Source of the DNA: Citrus sinensis
Lineage: Eukaryota; Streptophyta; Magnoliopsida; Sapindales; Rutaceae
Direction of reading: 5' to 3'
NCBI RefSeq assembly: GCF_022201045.2
Contig: NC_068559.1
Location: 1,984,001 to 2,048,000 of the forward strand
DNA: 64,000 nucleotides
Shown here one piece after another: positions 39,333-50,640 of this stretch (position 1 is the first letter of the stretch; each line of letters starts with the position of its first letter). A model generated the notes under the pieces. That model did no database searches and was not told the DNA's origin. It worked only from the letters and a program-made list of their open reading frames with translations. Position numbers and translations under genes: made by a program.

Positions 39333-39620
39333 AGCTCGTGAATTTCAAGTCTGCAATCTTATGGTAATATATTTATATGGTTGAAGTTTCTTATCTTGTT
39401 ATTTTACTACTATAATACTAATAATAATAATAATTACATTCTTAATTGTAATTAACAATTGATGTTGTAACTAGAATTGTTATTATGTTTACTATTAAAA
39501 TAGAGTAACTCATTAATTAGATGATAAATAAATAAATTCATAAATTATAAAATTTACTATTTAATAAAGAAATAATCCACAATAATTAAATCTAAAATTA
39601 TAACTCAAATATTATGATCA

Positions 39621-40393
39621 CGCGGTACGAGTGGTAATAATATTTATTAATATGGGTCACACAACCGGGCTTGTGTTTGGACGGCCGTCACTTTCAGCCG
39701 TTTCAAAAGTCGACATTGCTGATCTGCTAATGACACAAGTGGATGGGGCAACATGATTTCAGTTCATGTTGCCTTTACCTGTCAAAACTGGTTGATGTTA
39801 TTGATAACAAATCTCACTATTACAACTTTAAAGGTTGGATTGGGACACTATCACAAGCAAAAGGTAAAACCGAAATTCAAGCATTTGCTTTTAATTATCA
39901 TTTATGTTCACTTATAATTAATTTTTTTTTCTATTTTGTGTTTTCTTTTAAATAATCTAACAAAAAAAATAAACGCTGAATTTCTCGCGATAATCTAAAT
40001 TAATGATATTCTGTAACAAAAATTATAGATTGTGATCAATGTTTTGTCCATTATTCTCCACCAAAAGTTACATGTTACTAAAAAAAAAGAAATTAAAAGA
40101 AAAACAATAATCAGCACAAATTTAGAAAATTGGAAAGATTTCGAAAAAAATCATTTTGACAAAATAAAACTAAAATAATAATGATACTGTCTTAACGGAT
40201 ACATATAAGAACTCGCGGAATTAATTAATAAAACATTATCCTATCCACGGTCGTAATTGGATTTACAAAATCCTAACCAACCCATTAATCAAGCCAGTTA
40301 AAAAAAAAAAAAATTAATGCTGACCTGTCACATTAAAATCGAGACAGAAAGTCAACAACACAGCAAGATTATATTTCCGAGCTTCGGTTGTCT
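39621..40393. other. intergenic, 5' flank of alpha-galactosidase gene
   Basis: AT-rich DNA with A runs near 40080 and 40300. The promoter of the next gene should lie in the last few hundred bases, but I see no clear TATA box. Confidence 0.45.
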
Positions 40394-43300
40394 ATGGGTT
40401 TCAAGGAACAAGAAAAGAAAAGTGGTGTAAGAGAGAAAATGAGAGTGGGAGTGGCAATGTCGTCAATGAAGAAGAAACGTTTCGTTTTTGCTTTGGTTCT
40501 GTCTCTTATTATCGATGTGGGGTTTGCGGGGAGAGTGGTGGTGCCTTTGTTGCAGAGTTATGAGAAAGCAAGTTACAGTCGTGGTTTCAGCAGAAACTTT
40601 GGCAAGATTTTTGATACTTCTAATTATGGGATTCTTCAACTCAATAACGGCTTGGCTTCTACTCCTCAAATGGGGTATGGGTTCTTCCACTTTTTTTTTT
40701 TTTTAAAAAAAAAATTGTCATGCTCCAATTTTCAAGGATTTTACTTAATAGCTACAAAAGGATAAACTTGAATATCATGTGACCTTGGTGGTATAATGAT
40801 TTTGGTATTACTGCGATTTTGGTTTATTCTGGAGTTTTGGTGTACTTTTTGGGAGGCACTTTTGCTAACGCACGCGTACCGTGTGTCACAAAATTTCCAT
40901 TTTTGTGCATGTCTAGGAGAAAATGTTGACTTGTTTGATTTTTTTTTTTTCTTTTTGGTTTTCTGTTTGTGTCTTGCAGGTGGAATAGCTGGAATTTTTT
41001 TGCCTGCAATATCAGTGAAACCATCATCAAAGAAACTGGTATCTGTTTGCTAACTCATATGATTCCTTTGTTTTATTATACCATGCTAGGGAGTAGTTAT
41101 GAACTTTGTTAACATGTTGGCAATGACAATTTGGAAAATCTAGTTATCAAGAATAAAAGATAAGCAGATTAATTCACTTGGGTTGTAGAGAATTTGGGTG
41201 AATGAGGGATGATGATTCTGAAAAATAGTGCAGTGGCCGATAAATAGCTGAAAGTTGAAATCGAGTCGGCAGGGGATAGAAAGATTGGCTTCTGTCAAAT
41301 AGGCTTGACCAAACAGCTTGGTCCTACTAGTGCATTGAAATATATGTGAATTTTATACATGATTTGGGGATGATGAATACTTCATTAAATATTTTCAATA
41401 CTTCACAAATATGCCTTCCCATTTCAGACGATGCTTGCATGTGCATACTCTATTTAACTGCATTTTTGTCCACAGCATGATCATTTATCTGTGCACATTG
41501 AGAGACCGGGATTGCGTTTACCATATTCAATCCCAGTTTTAAATGACGTGAAAAAAGTTCTGATTTTTCAATTTTTCCCCAAGCTCGGGTTTTGTCATGA
41601 CAGAGTTAGTAGTTGACATTTTTGTGACTGTTGTATAACTACTAATATTTCTTTTCTTCCTTGGACGACGTCCATCAGTACTGACTTTTGATCTCATTGT
41701 TGACAGCCGATGCACTTGTTTCAACTGGCTTGGCTGAATTAGGCTATGACCATGTGAATATAGGTATACTTCTAGCATGTTTCAAGTGTGTTGTACTTCT
41801 ATTTTGGTTATGCTTTCTACTTATTTATGAAAATTGAATGTAGATGACTGCTGGTCTTCTCCACTACGAGATTTTAAGGTAAGTTGGTTCTTACAACTTT
41901 ACCGCGTAACAGTTATCGCAACCTTTATGATTTGTATTAGCAATAGTAGATCTTGTTGTTTCTATCACTGGGACATCTAAGTTTATTCTATGTTCAATGC
42001 CTGTAATCTCTTGTGTTGTACTATCTAATTATTTCCTAGGACCTTTTTGTGTGTTTGTGTGTGGGTGTGTCCGTGGATACAATAGTTGTTTCAGTTTCAA
42101 ACGACTTCATTTTGCTAGCAAAGCATTCTGAGACATAAACACATTTATACACACACTATGCTTTCTTTATGAAATTGTTTGTGGAAAAAAGTGGAAACCA
42201 TTTCTAAATCATTGGTTCTTTGCTGGTGCAGGGTCAGTTGGTCCCCGATACTAAAACTTTCCCATCAGGAATTAAAGCTCTTGCTGATTATGTTCATGGG
42301 AAGGGCCTCAAGCTTGGTATCTATTCAGATGCTGGGTAGGACAAGATTTTGCACTGCTAGTCAAAGCCTTTCACGTTGTAAAATGATGAGACTACCATTT
42401 CTCATTTAACAATCCCTAGCTTTTCAATCTCCTCCTCACTCTTATTGACACACACAATTGGATCTTTTAGGGTGTTTACATGTCAAGTTCGACCAGGATC
42501 TCTTTTCCACGAAAAAGATGATGCACCATTGTTTGCTTCTTGGGTTAGTTTCTGTATCTCATGCTGTTTATTGTTGAAAATGTTGAAATTACTTTTATTT
42601 GTGCTTCATATCATTTTATCCAAAAATTGAGAATGGAATTCGTTTCAAGCCAAGATTTGGAATATATGTTCACATGAGAATTCCTGTTAAATGAGAGTTC
42701 CTGTTAACCTTTACTGACCATTTTTTCAATGCTGTATGTTTTATTATCAGGGTGTGGATTATTTGAAGTATGATAACTGTTTCAATCTGGGAATCGAACC
42801 AAAAAAAAGGTTCATCTCATCTTAGATTCCTTTATGTTGTCAAACATCAGTATTGAGTCTTTAAAATTGACTTGGTGTGGTTCTATATTTCCAGATACCC
42901 ACCAATGGGTGATGCTTTAAACGAAACTGGACGCTCAATTTTCTATTCTATTTGTGAATGGTAATATGCTTTCTTGATCATTGTGCAAGAGTGTTGAGTT
43001 AAATCTTTGTTATCCGGAGATGAGTTTTCACCATATTATTTTGCTTCTCCAGGGGTGTTGATGACCCTGCCTTATGGGCTGGAAAAGTTGGAAATAGTTG
43101 GCGTACAACAGGCGATATCAATGATACATGGGCTAGGTAATAGTTCTGAACTCTTTGCCCTTTAAAAATGTGAAAAATACTTTCACTCATTAGAGCTTTG
43201 GCATATGATCCTCGGGTGTTGGTTGAAGCAGGGGACCATGGGCAAAAATTTAATGTTTCCGTGAACAATAATTGGCTTGTCTTTTTGTTCTGAAGCATGA

Positions 43301-45280
43301 CTAGTATTGCGGATATAAATGACAAATGGGCATCGTATGCCGGACCTGGTGGATGGAATGGTAAAAATGAGAATTTTTTTTAAAAAACTTTGTCTGGAGG
43401 TGCAAGTATTATTTCCCTGAACGAAAATAGTTTTTCTTATTTGCCGTCTTATTCTTTTTGGGCAGATCCTGACATGTTAGAAGTTGGCAATGGAGGCATG
43501 TCTTACCAAGAGTATCGTGCTCATTTTAGTATCTGGGCTCTAATGAAGGTCTGTCTTCAATTTCCATTTCATTCTCACTCATTTAGCTTGCAACATATGC
43601 TTGATTAGGCTTTTAACTTAGTTGTGGTGTTGTATGAAGAAAACAATCTTATATGGCTGAGCTTATAAGTTATCTGTCTTTGTTTATCCATTTTTCTCAC
43701 ATTTAGCCAGCAATGTCCCAATCTTTGGTCAGCCTCTATTATTAGATCAGCTGCATCTTGTATGATTTAGTAGAACTCCTTATCTACAGTTGTCAACTGT
43801 GGCCTATAAGCTGCATATGAAGTTTCACCTAAAATCTGAATTTTGTCCTTCGTTTACAGGCACCCCTTCTGATCGGTTGTGATGTAAGAAACTTGACTGC
43901 AGAAACGTTTGAGATTCTAAGCAATAAAGAAGTCATTGCTGTAAATCAAGGTGAAACCATTAGTTGATAAATCTTTTTCCTTTTTGATGTGACCTTTTTA
44001 CTGTGAAATTTGCCATAAGTCTTCATTGCTTCGAACAAAGATGTCTTTTCACATAATTTTTATTTCTCCCCTCTTATCATATCTAGAAAAATTAATATAT
44101 AAGAATTTTGATTCCCTTTGCAGATCCACTTGGGGTTCAAGGACGGAAAGTGTATGTTTCTGGCACAGATAATTGTCTTCAGGTCTTTCTCATTTCCTCA
44201 TACCGGATATTGGGTCTATGTTGTTGCCCAAAATTTGGGATCATATTCGAATCATTCCAGTTCAAATGTGAATTTGCTCAAAATGTTGACTGATTGAAAT
44301 TGGAAGAAGTGACTCACCTTCCTAGCTTTATGCTTGTAAAGCCTTTCTCTTTCACAACTGAATGTGTGTATAGTTTTGCCTGCTTCTGCTGCCTAAAGAA
44401 ATGCTACCAACTGTTCAGTGCAAAGAGAAATAAAAACCGAAAATATGCGCAGGTTTATTAGGTAACGGAAGGATAAAAGAATCTCAAATGGAGTTTTAAT
44501 GAGAAGGGGAACATGTCAAAGCAAACAAAAAATCTCTCTGCTTGATAAAATTGGTTCATGTATTAGTGATTCTGTCCTGCAGGTTTGGGTGGGTCCTTTG
44601 TCTGGACATCGCTTGGTGGTTGCTCTCTGGAATCGATGTCCAAAAGCTGAAACTATCACAGCACAATGGGATGCATTAGGGCTTGAATCCAGCACAAAAG
44701 TCTCAGTAAGAGATCTGTGGCAGGTAAGAAACTGATCTGCTGAGTGGTATTTAAGGCATTGCTCTGCAGATTAATTCTATAATCATGCATTATTATTATT
44801 GTTGTCCGCTGCATAAGACTGGCTTAAAATTTTTCTCAATGTGATCGTCTGTAGTATATCTTTCTTATATCAGCTGCTAAAGTTTCTTTCTTTTGATTTG
44901 AACTGACTTGAGATTTTTGGAATGCTGTGGAGGTGTAAAAGCTCCGCTTCTCAGCCTCGAAGTAAAAACTCACATTTTTATCGCACATTGGCCTTATCTC
45001 TGGCTTTCTGCTTTCCTCAGTGTTTCATTAGTATCGAACTCTGATTGTTTAAGCTCTGTTCGCCAATTTTAACTTCCTAATTATGGCATATGATCAAGTC
45101 CCCCTTTTTTTTAACTTAAATTTTCTGGAACTTCATTTAATCCTTGCATGGTTTACTCAATGCTTACAGCACAAACAAGTTACTGGAGATGCCGTCTCAT
45201 CATTTGGTGCTCAAGTTGATGCCCATGATTGTCAGATGTACATTTTCACTCCTCGGACAGTCACTCGCTCTGTAATTTAG
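40394..45280 (+). CDS. alpha-galactosidase, glycoside hydrolase family 27
   Basis: Fifteen exons join to 455 residues: 40394-40674, 40980-41038, 41707-41763, 41844-41878, 42232-42335, 42471-42543, 42751-42809, 42895-42960, 43053-43136, 43296-43360, 43466-43548, 43860-43950, 44124-44182, 44583-44723 and 45170-45280. It removes terminal alpha-1,6-galactose from raffinose-type sugars, galactomannans or galactolipids. The barrel starts at TPQMGWNSWNFF. The nucleophile is Asp211 in YLKYDN and the acid/base Asp266 in [25 protein letters not shown] follows at 291. The C-terminal beta domain ends RTVTRSVI. A hydrophobic stretch near residues 30-45 ([15 protein letters not shown]) suggests a signal peptide or anchor, so an ATG at 40439 or 40457 may be the true start. 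The set resembles Arabidopsis AGAL3, and neighbours support that. Confidence 0.95.
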
Positions 45281-46141
45281 TTAAATTTCCACAGTATCTT
45301 TGGAGTTCATTGGATTATGCTACTCTTTTACGTGTCAGTATCCAGGAAGTTCATTGTATCCCTTATGTTGTCCTAGCAATGTCTTACTCCATTTATCTGA
45401 GTTGCTTGTAAAAATTTTTTTTGGACAAATCAGATTGATATCAAGTGTATCTTGCCTGGAATATGATTTTCGTCAAATTTCTGGAATTTGATAATAAGCA
45501 TCATTTCAAGGCCGGGTTTTGTGGGTATTCCAAAATCATGGAAACTGGTAAAAAGAGTTCGTTTGATCTTCTTGAGAGAAGAGGATTTAGATTTCATGCT
45601 GTATTGATAATGTGTTGAGCAAAATATAGGATTGTGATTAGTGATTATTATGTAAGCGAATATAAACTTAATTAATTTATATCGTATATTGTTTTAAACG
45701 CATATTTGCACCCGATATCAAAAGCTCAGCATAGCATAGAAGAAGATGAGATCAAAATTTGAGAAAAGAATGCATCTTTTCCTTCTTTTAAGAATGATCT
45801 TCATCATTTCCTTACATAGATGGAATAGCAGTCAATGAAAGCTCTAACAAACACAAGAACATTTATATTGGCAACAGAGAAACCTTGTAGGCAAAGCAAG
45901 GTTTTCATTTGTCTCTCATCTATATGAACATTTTTCTTCACCCAAAGGAAAGGGAGAGAGGATGACAATGGCAAGGTTATCAAAATCTCTCTTTGTTCCA
46001 TAGAAACTAGAAAAATAAAAAAGGGTAAAACAACTTTTGTTGTTGATCTAAAGCCTGTCTAAGCTGGTATAAACTCCTGCATTTTCTGAATAGGGGCATC
46101 AACTTGTATGTTGTGATTGATGATTCCATCCTGTAAAGCTT
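45281..46141. other. convergent 3' ends of two genes
   Basis: The alpha-galactosidase gene (plus) and the nucleotidyltransferase gene (minus) converge here. The stretch presumably holds both 3' UTRs. No separate gene is seen. Confidence 0.5.
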
Positions 46142-49100
46142 TTACTGGGACAGTGGTGGAAAGTCATTGACATCCCTCAGATGGTATGGTTTCATGGGAA
46201 TCCTGCAGTAAAAATCCAGCAATGGAAAAGTTTAGATGATAAAACCAGCAGTGGAAAAGTCTAGATGATAATCTCTCATATTCTTAACAGTAGAATGACT
46301 TAGAAAATGCCATACAATTCATCACGACTTCCGGATGGTTCTTGTTGCTTCTGCCTTCCCATTATTGTGCGGCCTGGTTCTGTGTCCAAAGTGGTTGAAG
46401 CACCAGAGACTTTCATCCTAGCTGGTGGCGAAGGCAACACTGATGGTTTCAGTGAATGCTCGTAAGTTCCAAACATAATGGTTGTTACTACAGGGGAAGA
46501 GACATCATCAACCTGCATAGACTTATCGGTAGACTGATCAAACTGCTGGTTGGGAGCTGATGGTGGGAGGTTCTTTGTGACTGGAAGAAGGGGGAATTCT
46601 TCCAGTGAAAGATTGAGAGAACAGCTATTTTCCATGTTTAGAGAACAACCATTTTCAACATTGAGAGAACAGCCACTTTCAAGGTTATCTCTTGATGGTA
46701 AACGTTCAGCCTTGTCAATCTTTCTTCTTAATTTGGACACTGGAACATGATTTAGAGATTCTGGATTCCTTGCCCTCACTGGTCTATTTATCTCTATAGG
46801 CGGAGGACGGGTCTGCAATATCGACGCCTTATCTTTTAGGTAAACAAAGTTCAACCACTTTGATATTAGGTTGACTAGGCAAATCGCTCACATTTAAAAA
46901 GGAATAGGAATATATGAAAGACATCATCTTTTCAAAAACTCGACAAAATGAAAGTCTTAAAATGAACATACCCTCTCAGGAATGTATGTGCCAGTTCCTC
47001 GTGACTTCTCTCCTTCATCAGTACTGAAAGTGGACGCTCGTACTTGAGAAGCATAAGGATGGCAGAATGGCAGTCTTGGGACAAAAACCTCTGTTCCCCA
47101 TTGATAAACAAGATTCCCCTTGCCCTGCACATATTGACACAGGACATCCCATGCACTTCTGCTCGGGATTTGAGAAGGAGGTGATGGTGGACTGAACTGG
47201 GCGGTAACAGGCAAGGTATAATCATGATAGCACTGGCCATACAGTAGACCATTATAATAACTGTCATAGTCTCCACTCAGATCAGCTGCTTCAGATTTTC
47301 CACAGCCAAATGCATGGATAGGAACTTGTACATCCGGCCTTAGTCCCTTTCCGTTCCTCTCCAAAGTGTTTATAAAGAACTTTTCGAGTCCCATACCTAG
47401 GCAATGACCCGGTAGCGTAAGGATCTCCCCGAGCCTTTGGGCCCCATATGAAAGTGCACATCTTATTCGGTGAAAATTTCCTAACGGAGAATAGGTATAA
47501 TGTAAATACCATCAGCAAATGAAAGAATAAAATAGTATCAACTGTGTTATAAAAAATATAAAACACAACTCCAATTTCTCCTATTAAGTATTCAGATATA
47601 AGTTGCAATTGAAGAAACACCTAGTATTTGAACATCTGCACGTTTCCAAGAAACAACTGGAATTTGAATGACATTTGTTTTGCGGAGCTCATTAAAAATC
47701 CAGGCAATGGCCTAGGACTACATTAGTCAAAGAAAAGAACCTTTGCTGACGCTACGGCCTAGGTTGTTGTTGTCTTTCAGAGGATCCACTATGTTAAGAT
47801 GCTTAATGGCAAATTCATGGCCTGTAGTTTCCAGTGCCGTGATTGGAACTGAATATATTTCTCTGCATTTCTTCAAAAATTCCGGACTGAGCAATAACTC
47901 GTCCCCATCATTTTCCACAGTCTCAGCTGCAATAAACATGCAGAGAGATTTGAAGTTAAAATGTATATCGTTCAGTAGAATTCTGTAAGTTATTAAAGCA
48001 ACCTACCAACAATCTCTGGAAGTGAAGATATGGCAACGGGACCATTTATACTGATACAGTAATTGTCCCAATCAAATGTGTTGTAGTAATCCAAAAATCT
48101 ATGCAGGACCTGTAAACAGAACAATACGACTTGTATAAGTGATGCATTAAGCACATGAAAATTCTGAACAAAAGAAATACTAACCGCCAAAGGACCACAT
48201 AAAGATGAATGAAAGAGATTTATGATATGTAAGACCATCATTTCTAATGCATATGTCGAAATTAAACCATAGTGGGCACCAAGAATTCGGCTCTCATAAT
48301 AGCACCAGGCTTTAATCAAGATGACACTTCGTTTGAAAAGATGGTCTTTCCCTATAAGCTGGTCAACCTGTGTAAAATGCAGGAAGAAATTGCAGTTTAT
48401 TTTTTGCTTCTATGAGAAATAAAAGCTGAACTCATATCCACCAATCAACCATGTTAGACTAGCTGAAAATTAGTAAAAAACTGTTGAAGGTTATCATGAA
48501 AAGCCAAAAAAAAAAACATCCACTTTTTTCTTTTATACCAAATGATCTCTATTATACACATATTTCATAATGAAGGGGACTTTCAAAAATGATTTCATTA
48601 TTATATGTTCATTCCAACCCTTTTGTGCATGTGAATGGAATGACCTGATCACTGGAAGCCTAAGTTAATGTGCTAACTACACATGCCTTGAGTGCCAGAT
48701 TGTACCTTCTCAAGAAAGCACAGTGCAGAAAGTCCTGCCATTTGATTGAAAGATATATCAACCGGTATATTTTGCACACTGCATTTTACTATCTTCACCT
48801 GCCAGAAAAATTACCAATTTGAAAGAATTAATACTGGAAAAATTGGGATACTGCTCAGAGTAGCAAAAGATCAATCAAGAGCTAAACCTGTGCAGGAACA
48901 TATTGGACATCCTTTATTTCAAAAACTGAGTCCTGGTCTTCATTTTCAAGGATTTTGCAGACAAATCTAGCCAAATCCTCTTCCACATTTTGATGGCCAA
49001 GCACAGTCAAATCAATATCACCATCTGGAAGATAGGTTTTCAATGGTACCGAGCCAAATGGGAACACCTATTAGAAAGTGCATGGCAACGTGAAAGAAAT

Positions 49101-50052
49101 CCAGATTAATTAAAGCCTAAAGGCAACAAAATAGTCTTGTATATACATACAGGAAAAAAATATTCATCATCCTTTCCAGTAAACTTTTGTGTTTCAACAA
49201 ACTGCAGGCAGAAGAAATCCATAAAATGTAGTTTCAAAGAATCTTGCATATCAGATATGTTGGTGACCAAAATTTCGATCCCTTCACAGGATCATCATCA
49301 TGTCCCAGAGGAGTGACTACTGAATCCTAGAGACAATGGCCGATATATAAATGTCTGAGAAAGATATGATTTTACAGTAAATCTAATATCCTATATCTTG
49401 GAAGTTGGACTAAAAATGATCTGATAACATCTCAGATGCCTATAACTGTAACATTTTAAACAACTCATCTCAGATCGTCATGATCATTTATAGGAAACCC
49501 CAAAACACAAAAAAGAAGAACAAGGGTCATATCAAGTTTAATGTTAATTTAGCTTTGCCATGGAAGTGCAATAAAGGACAATGGATGGGGCAAGCCTCAA
49601 TCATAAACTTCATAAAATGATCACATGTGCTGCCGTGAAGATCTACCACTTGAAAACCATTAAAAGCAGGAAGCACAAATTTATAAACTAACCTAGTTTT
49701 AACATAGAATGAGACAAAGCTACATCAAAAAGGATGCATTAGCAACATTGACAATAAAGAATCTAGATAAGTTGGTGGTGGTACCCACCTCAATCCCGTA
49801 ATAACCATTAATTAGCCTCTGAATGTAATTGATGACCTCCTTCCTCTTTTTCTCAGAAACTATAGCAGGTTGAATGGTACATAATATCTCTTGGATCCTT
49901 TCCTCAGCCAGCAGCCAGAGTTCAGCATCAATTGAGAATGGGTACAAATTAGGTGGAGAAGAGTAAGATGAAGAAGATGATGTATGAGAGGGTGAGGTTA
50001 ATAATTCTTCTTGAAGATCTTCCATCTCTAAGAAAGCTGACATTTCCGGCAT
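46142..50052 (-). CDS. PAP/OAS1-type nucleotidyltransferase family protein
   Basis: Nine exons join to 691 residues: 49789-50052, 48888-49067, 48706-48798, 48185-48367, 48007-48109, 47741-47926, 46972-47480, 46316-46812 and 46142-46202. The nucleotidyltransferase signature is at residues 92-108 (FGSVPLKTYLPDGDIDL), with catalytic Asp105 and Asp107 and a third Asp162 in VPVDISF-like context (IPVDISFNQ). A PAP/OAS1 substrate-binding domain with RSVILIKAWCYYES follows. The C-terminal half is low-complexity, with a triple SGCSLNVENGCSLNMEN-type repeat near residues 560-585, and ends HLRDVNDFPPLS. The family resembles poly(A) or poly(U) polymerases that tail RNA, but this plant clade has no firmly assigned substrate. 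The start is the first ATG after a TAG acceptor-like site, so a 5' UTR intron is likely; MSAF at 50043 is another possible start. Confidence 0.9.
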
Positions 50053-50250
50053 TGGACAAGGAAATCTATGAAAGATCACCAACAAAAAGTCCCATTGTTG
50101 ATATTCAATTGATCACATCGAGACCACAACTGGAAACCTTTGAAAGTAAAAATTCAGAAATATAAAACAACATTTGGCAAAGAAAAGGAATCAGTGGTTA
50201 AAGAAACAATAAGGAGATAAAAGGATGCAATAATCTAGGGAAATTTTAAA

Positions 50251-50640
50251 TTGATTCCTAGAAATAGAGACTCTAATAAATCAGAGGAACTGAATCCTTT
50301 ATCCAGGAAGCTAGCACAGAGTTTAGAAGAAAAACTAGCCACTGGGTCTAATAAATCAGAGGAACTTAATCCTTTATCCAGGAAGCTAGCACAGAGTTTA
50401 GAAGAAAAACTAGCCACTGGGTGGATATCAATAAATGTCCATGAACTTCCGTCTGTTCCAGCCTCTGACACGGTTTTTTATGAGCCTTCGAATACAACAA
50501 AATACACTAAATCTTTAAAACATAAAATTGAAGCCAATATTCAACAGAAATTATTAAGACATTTTGACAGTTGGGATGTTTTTTTTTCTTGCGGGGAGGG
50601 AAAGGATGGTGAGATATATGTCAATAGATGTAGATCTTGA
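50251..50640 (+). other. open frame with in-frame 75-bp repeat, unknown
   Basis: An uninterrupted 129-codon frame lies upstream of, and opposite to, the nucleotidyltransferase gene. It contains two copies of the 25-residue unit starting SNKSEELNPLSRKLAQSLEE, then a non-repetitive stretch including VPASDTVFYEPSNTTKY. Composition is coding-like, but the frame has no clear promoter and ends without context. It may be a fragment of a retroelement or virus-derived sequence, or of a host gene; I do not recognise it. Confidence 0.35.
50272..50421. repeat. 75-bp tandem duplication, two units
   Basis: Units 50272-50346 and 50347-50421 differ at one visible base (gaactgaatcc against gaacttaatcc). The length is exactly 25 codons, so the frame is kept. 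Confidence 0.95.

Larger units (their letters stand above)
36478..39620. repeat. diverged tandem repeat of about 1.1 kb, two units plus a partial third
   Basis: Unit A (about 36478-38440, containing the inserted element 36764-37594) and unit B (about 38441-39515) share an ordered series of landmarks: taatt(a/g)accattgtaa-type sequence, a gattaaaatatttatc/ttaa junction, ATT-rich microsatellites, and attcttgaagaatttcagatgcaacaaat. A third start is seen at 39515-39620. Identity is about 70-80 percent by eye. Confidence 0.7.

Noticed and set aside
46300..46315. Nucleotidyltransferase ending YGIF with the TAA at 46300
   Set aside because: Splicing at GAATT|gtatgg to 46202 adds a conserved-looking C-terminal exon (HLRDVNDFPPLS), so the read-through stop is intronic.
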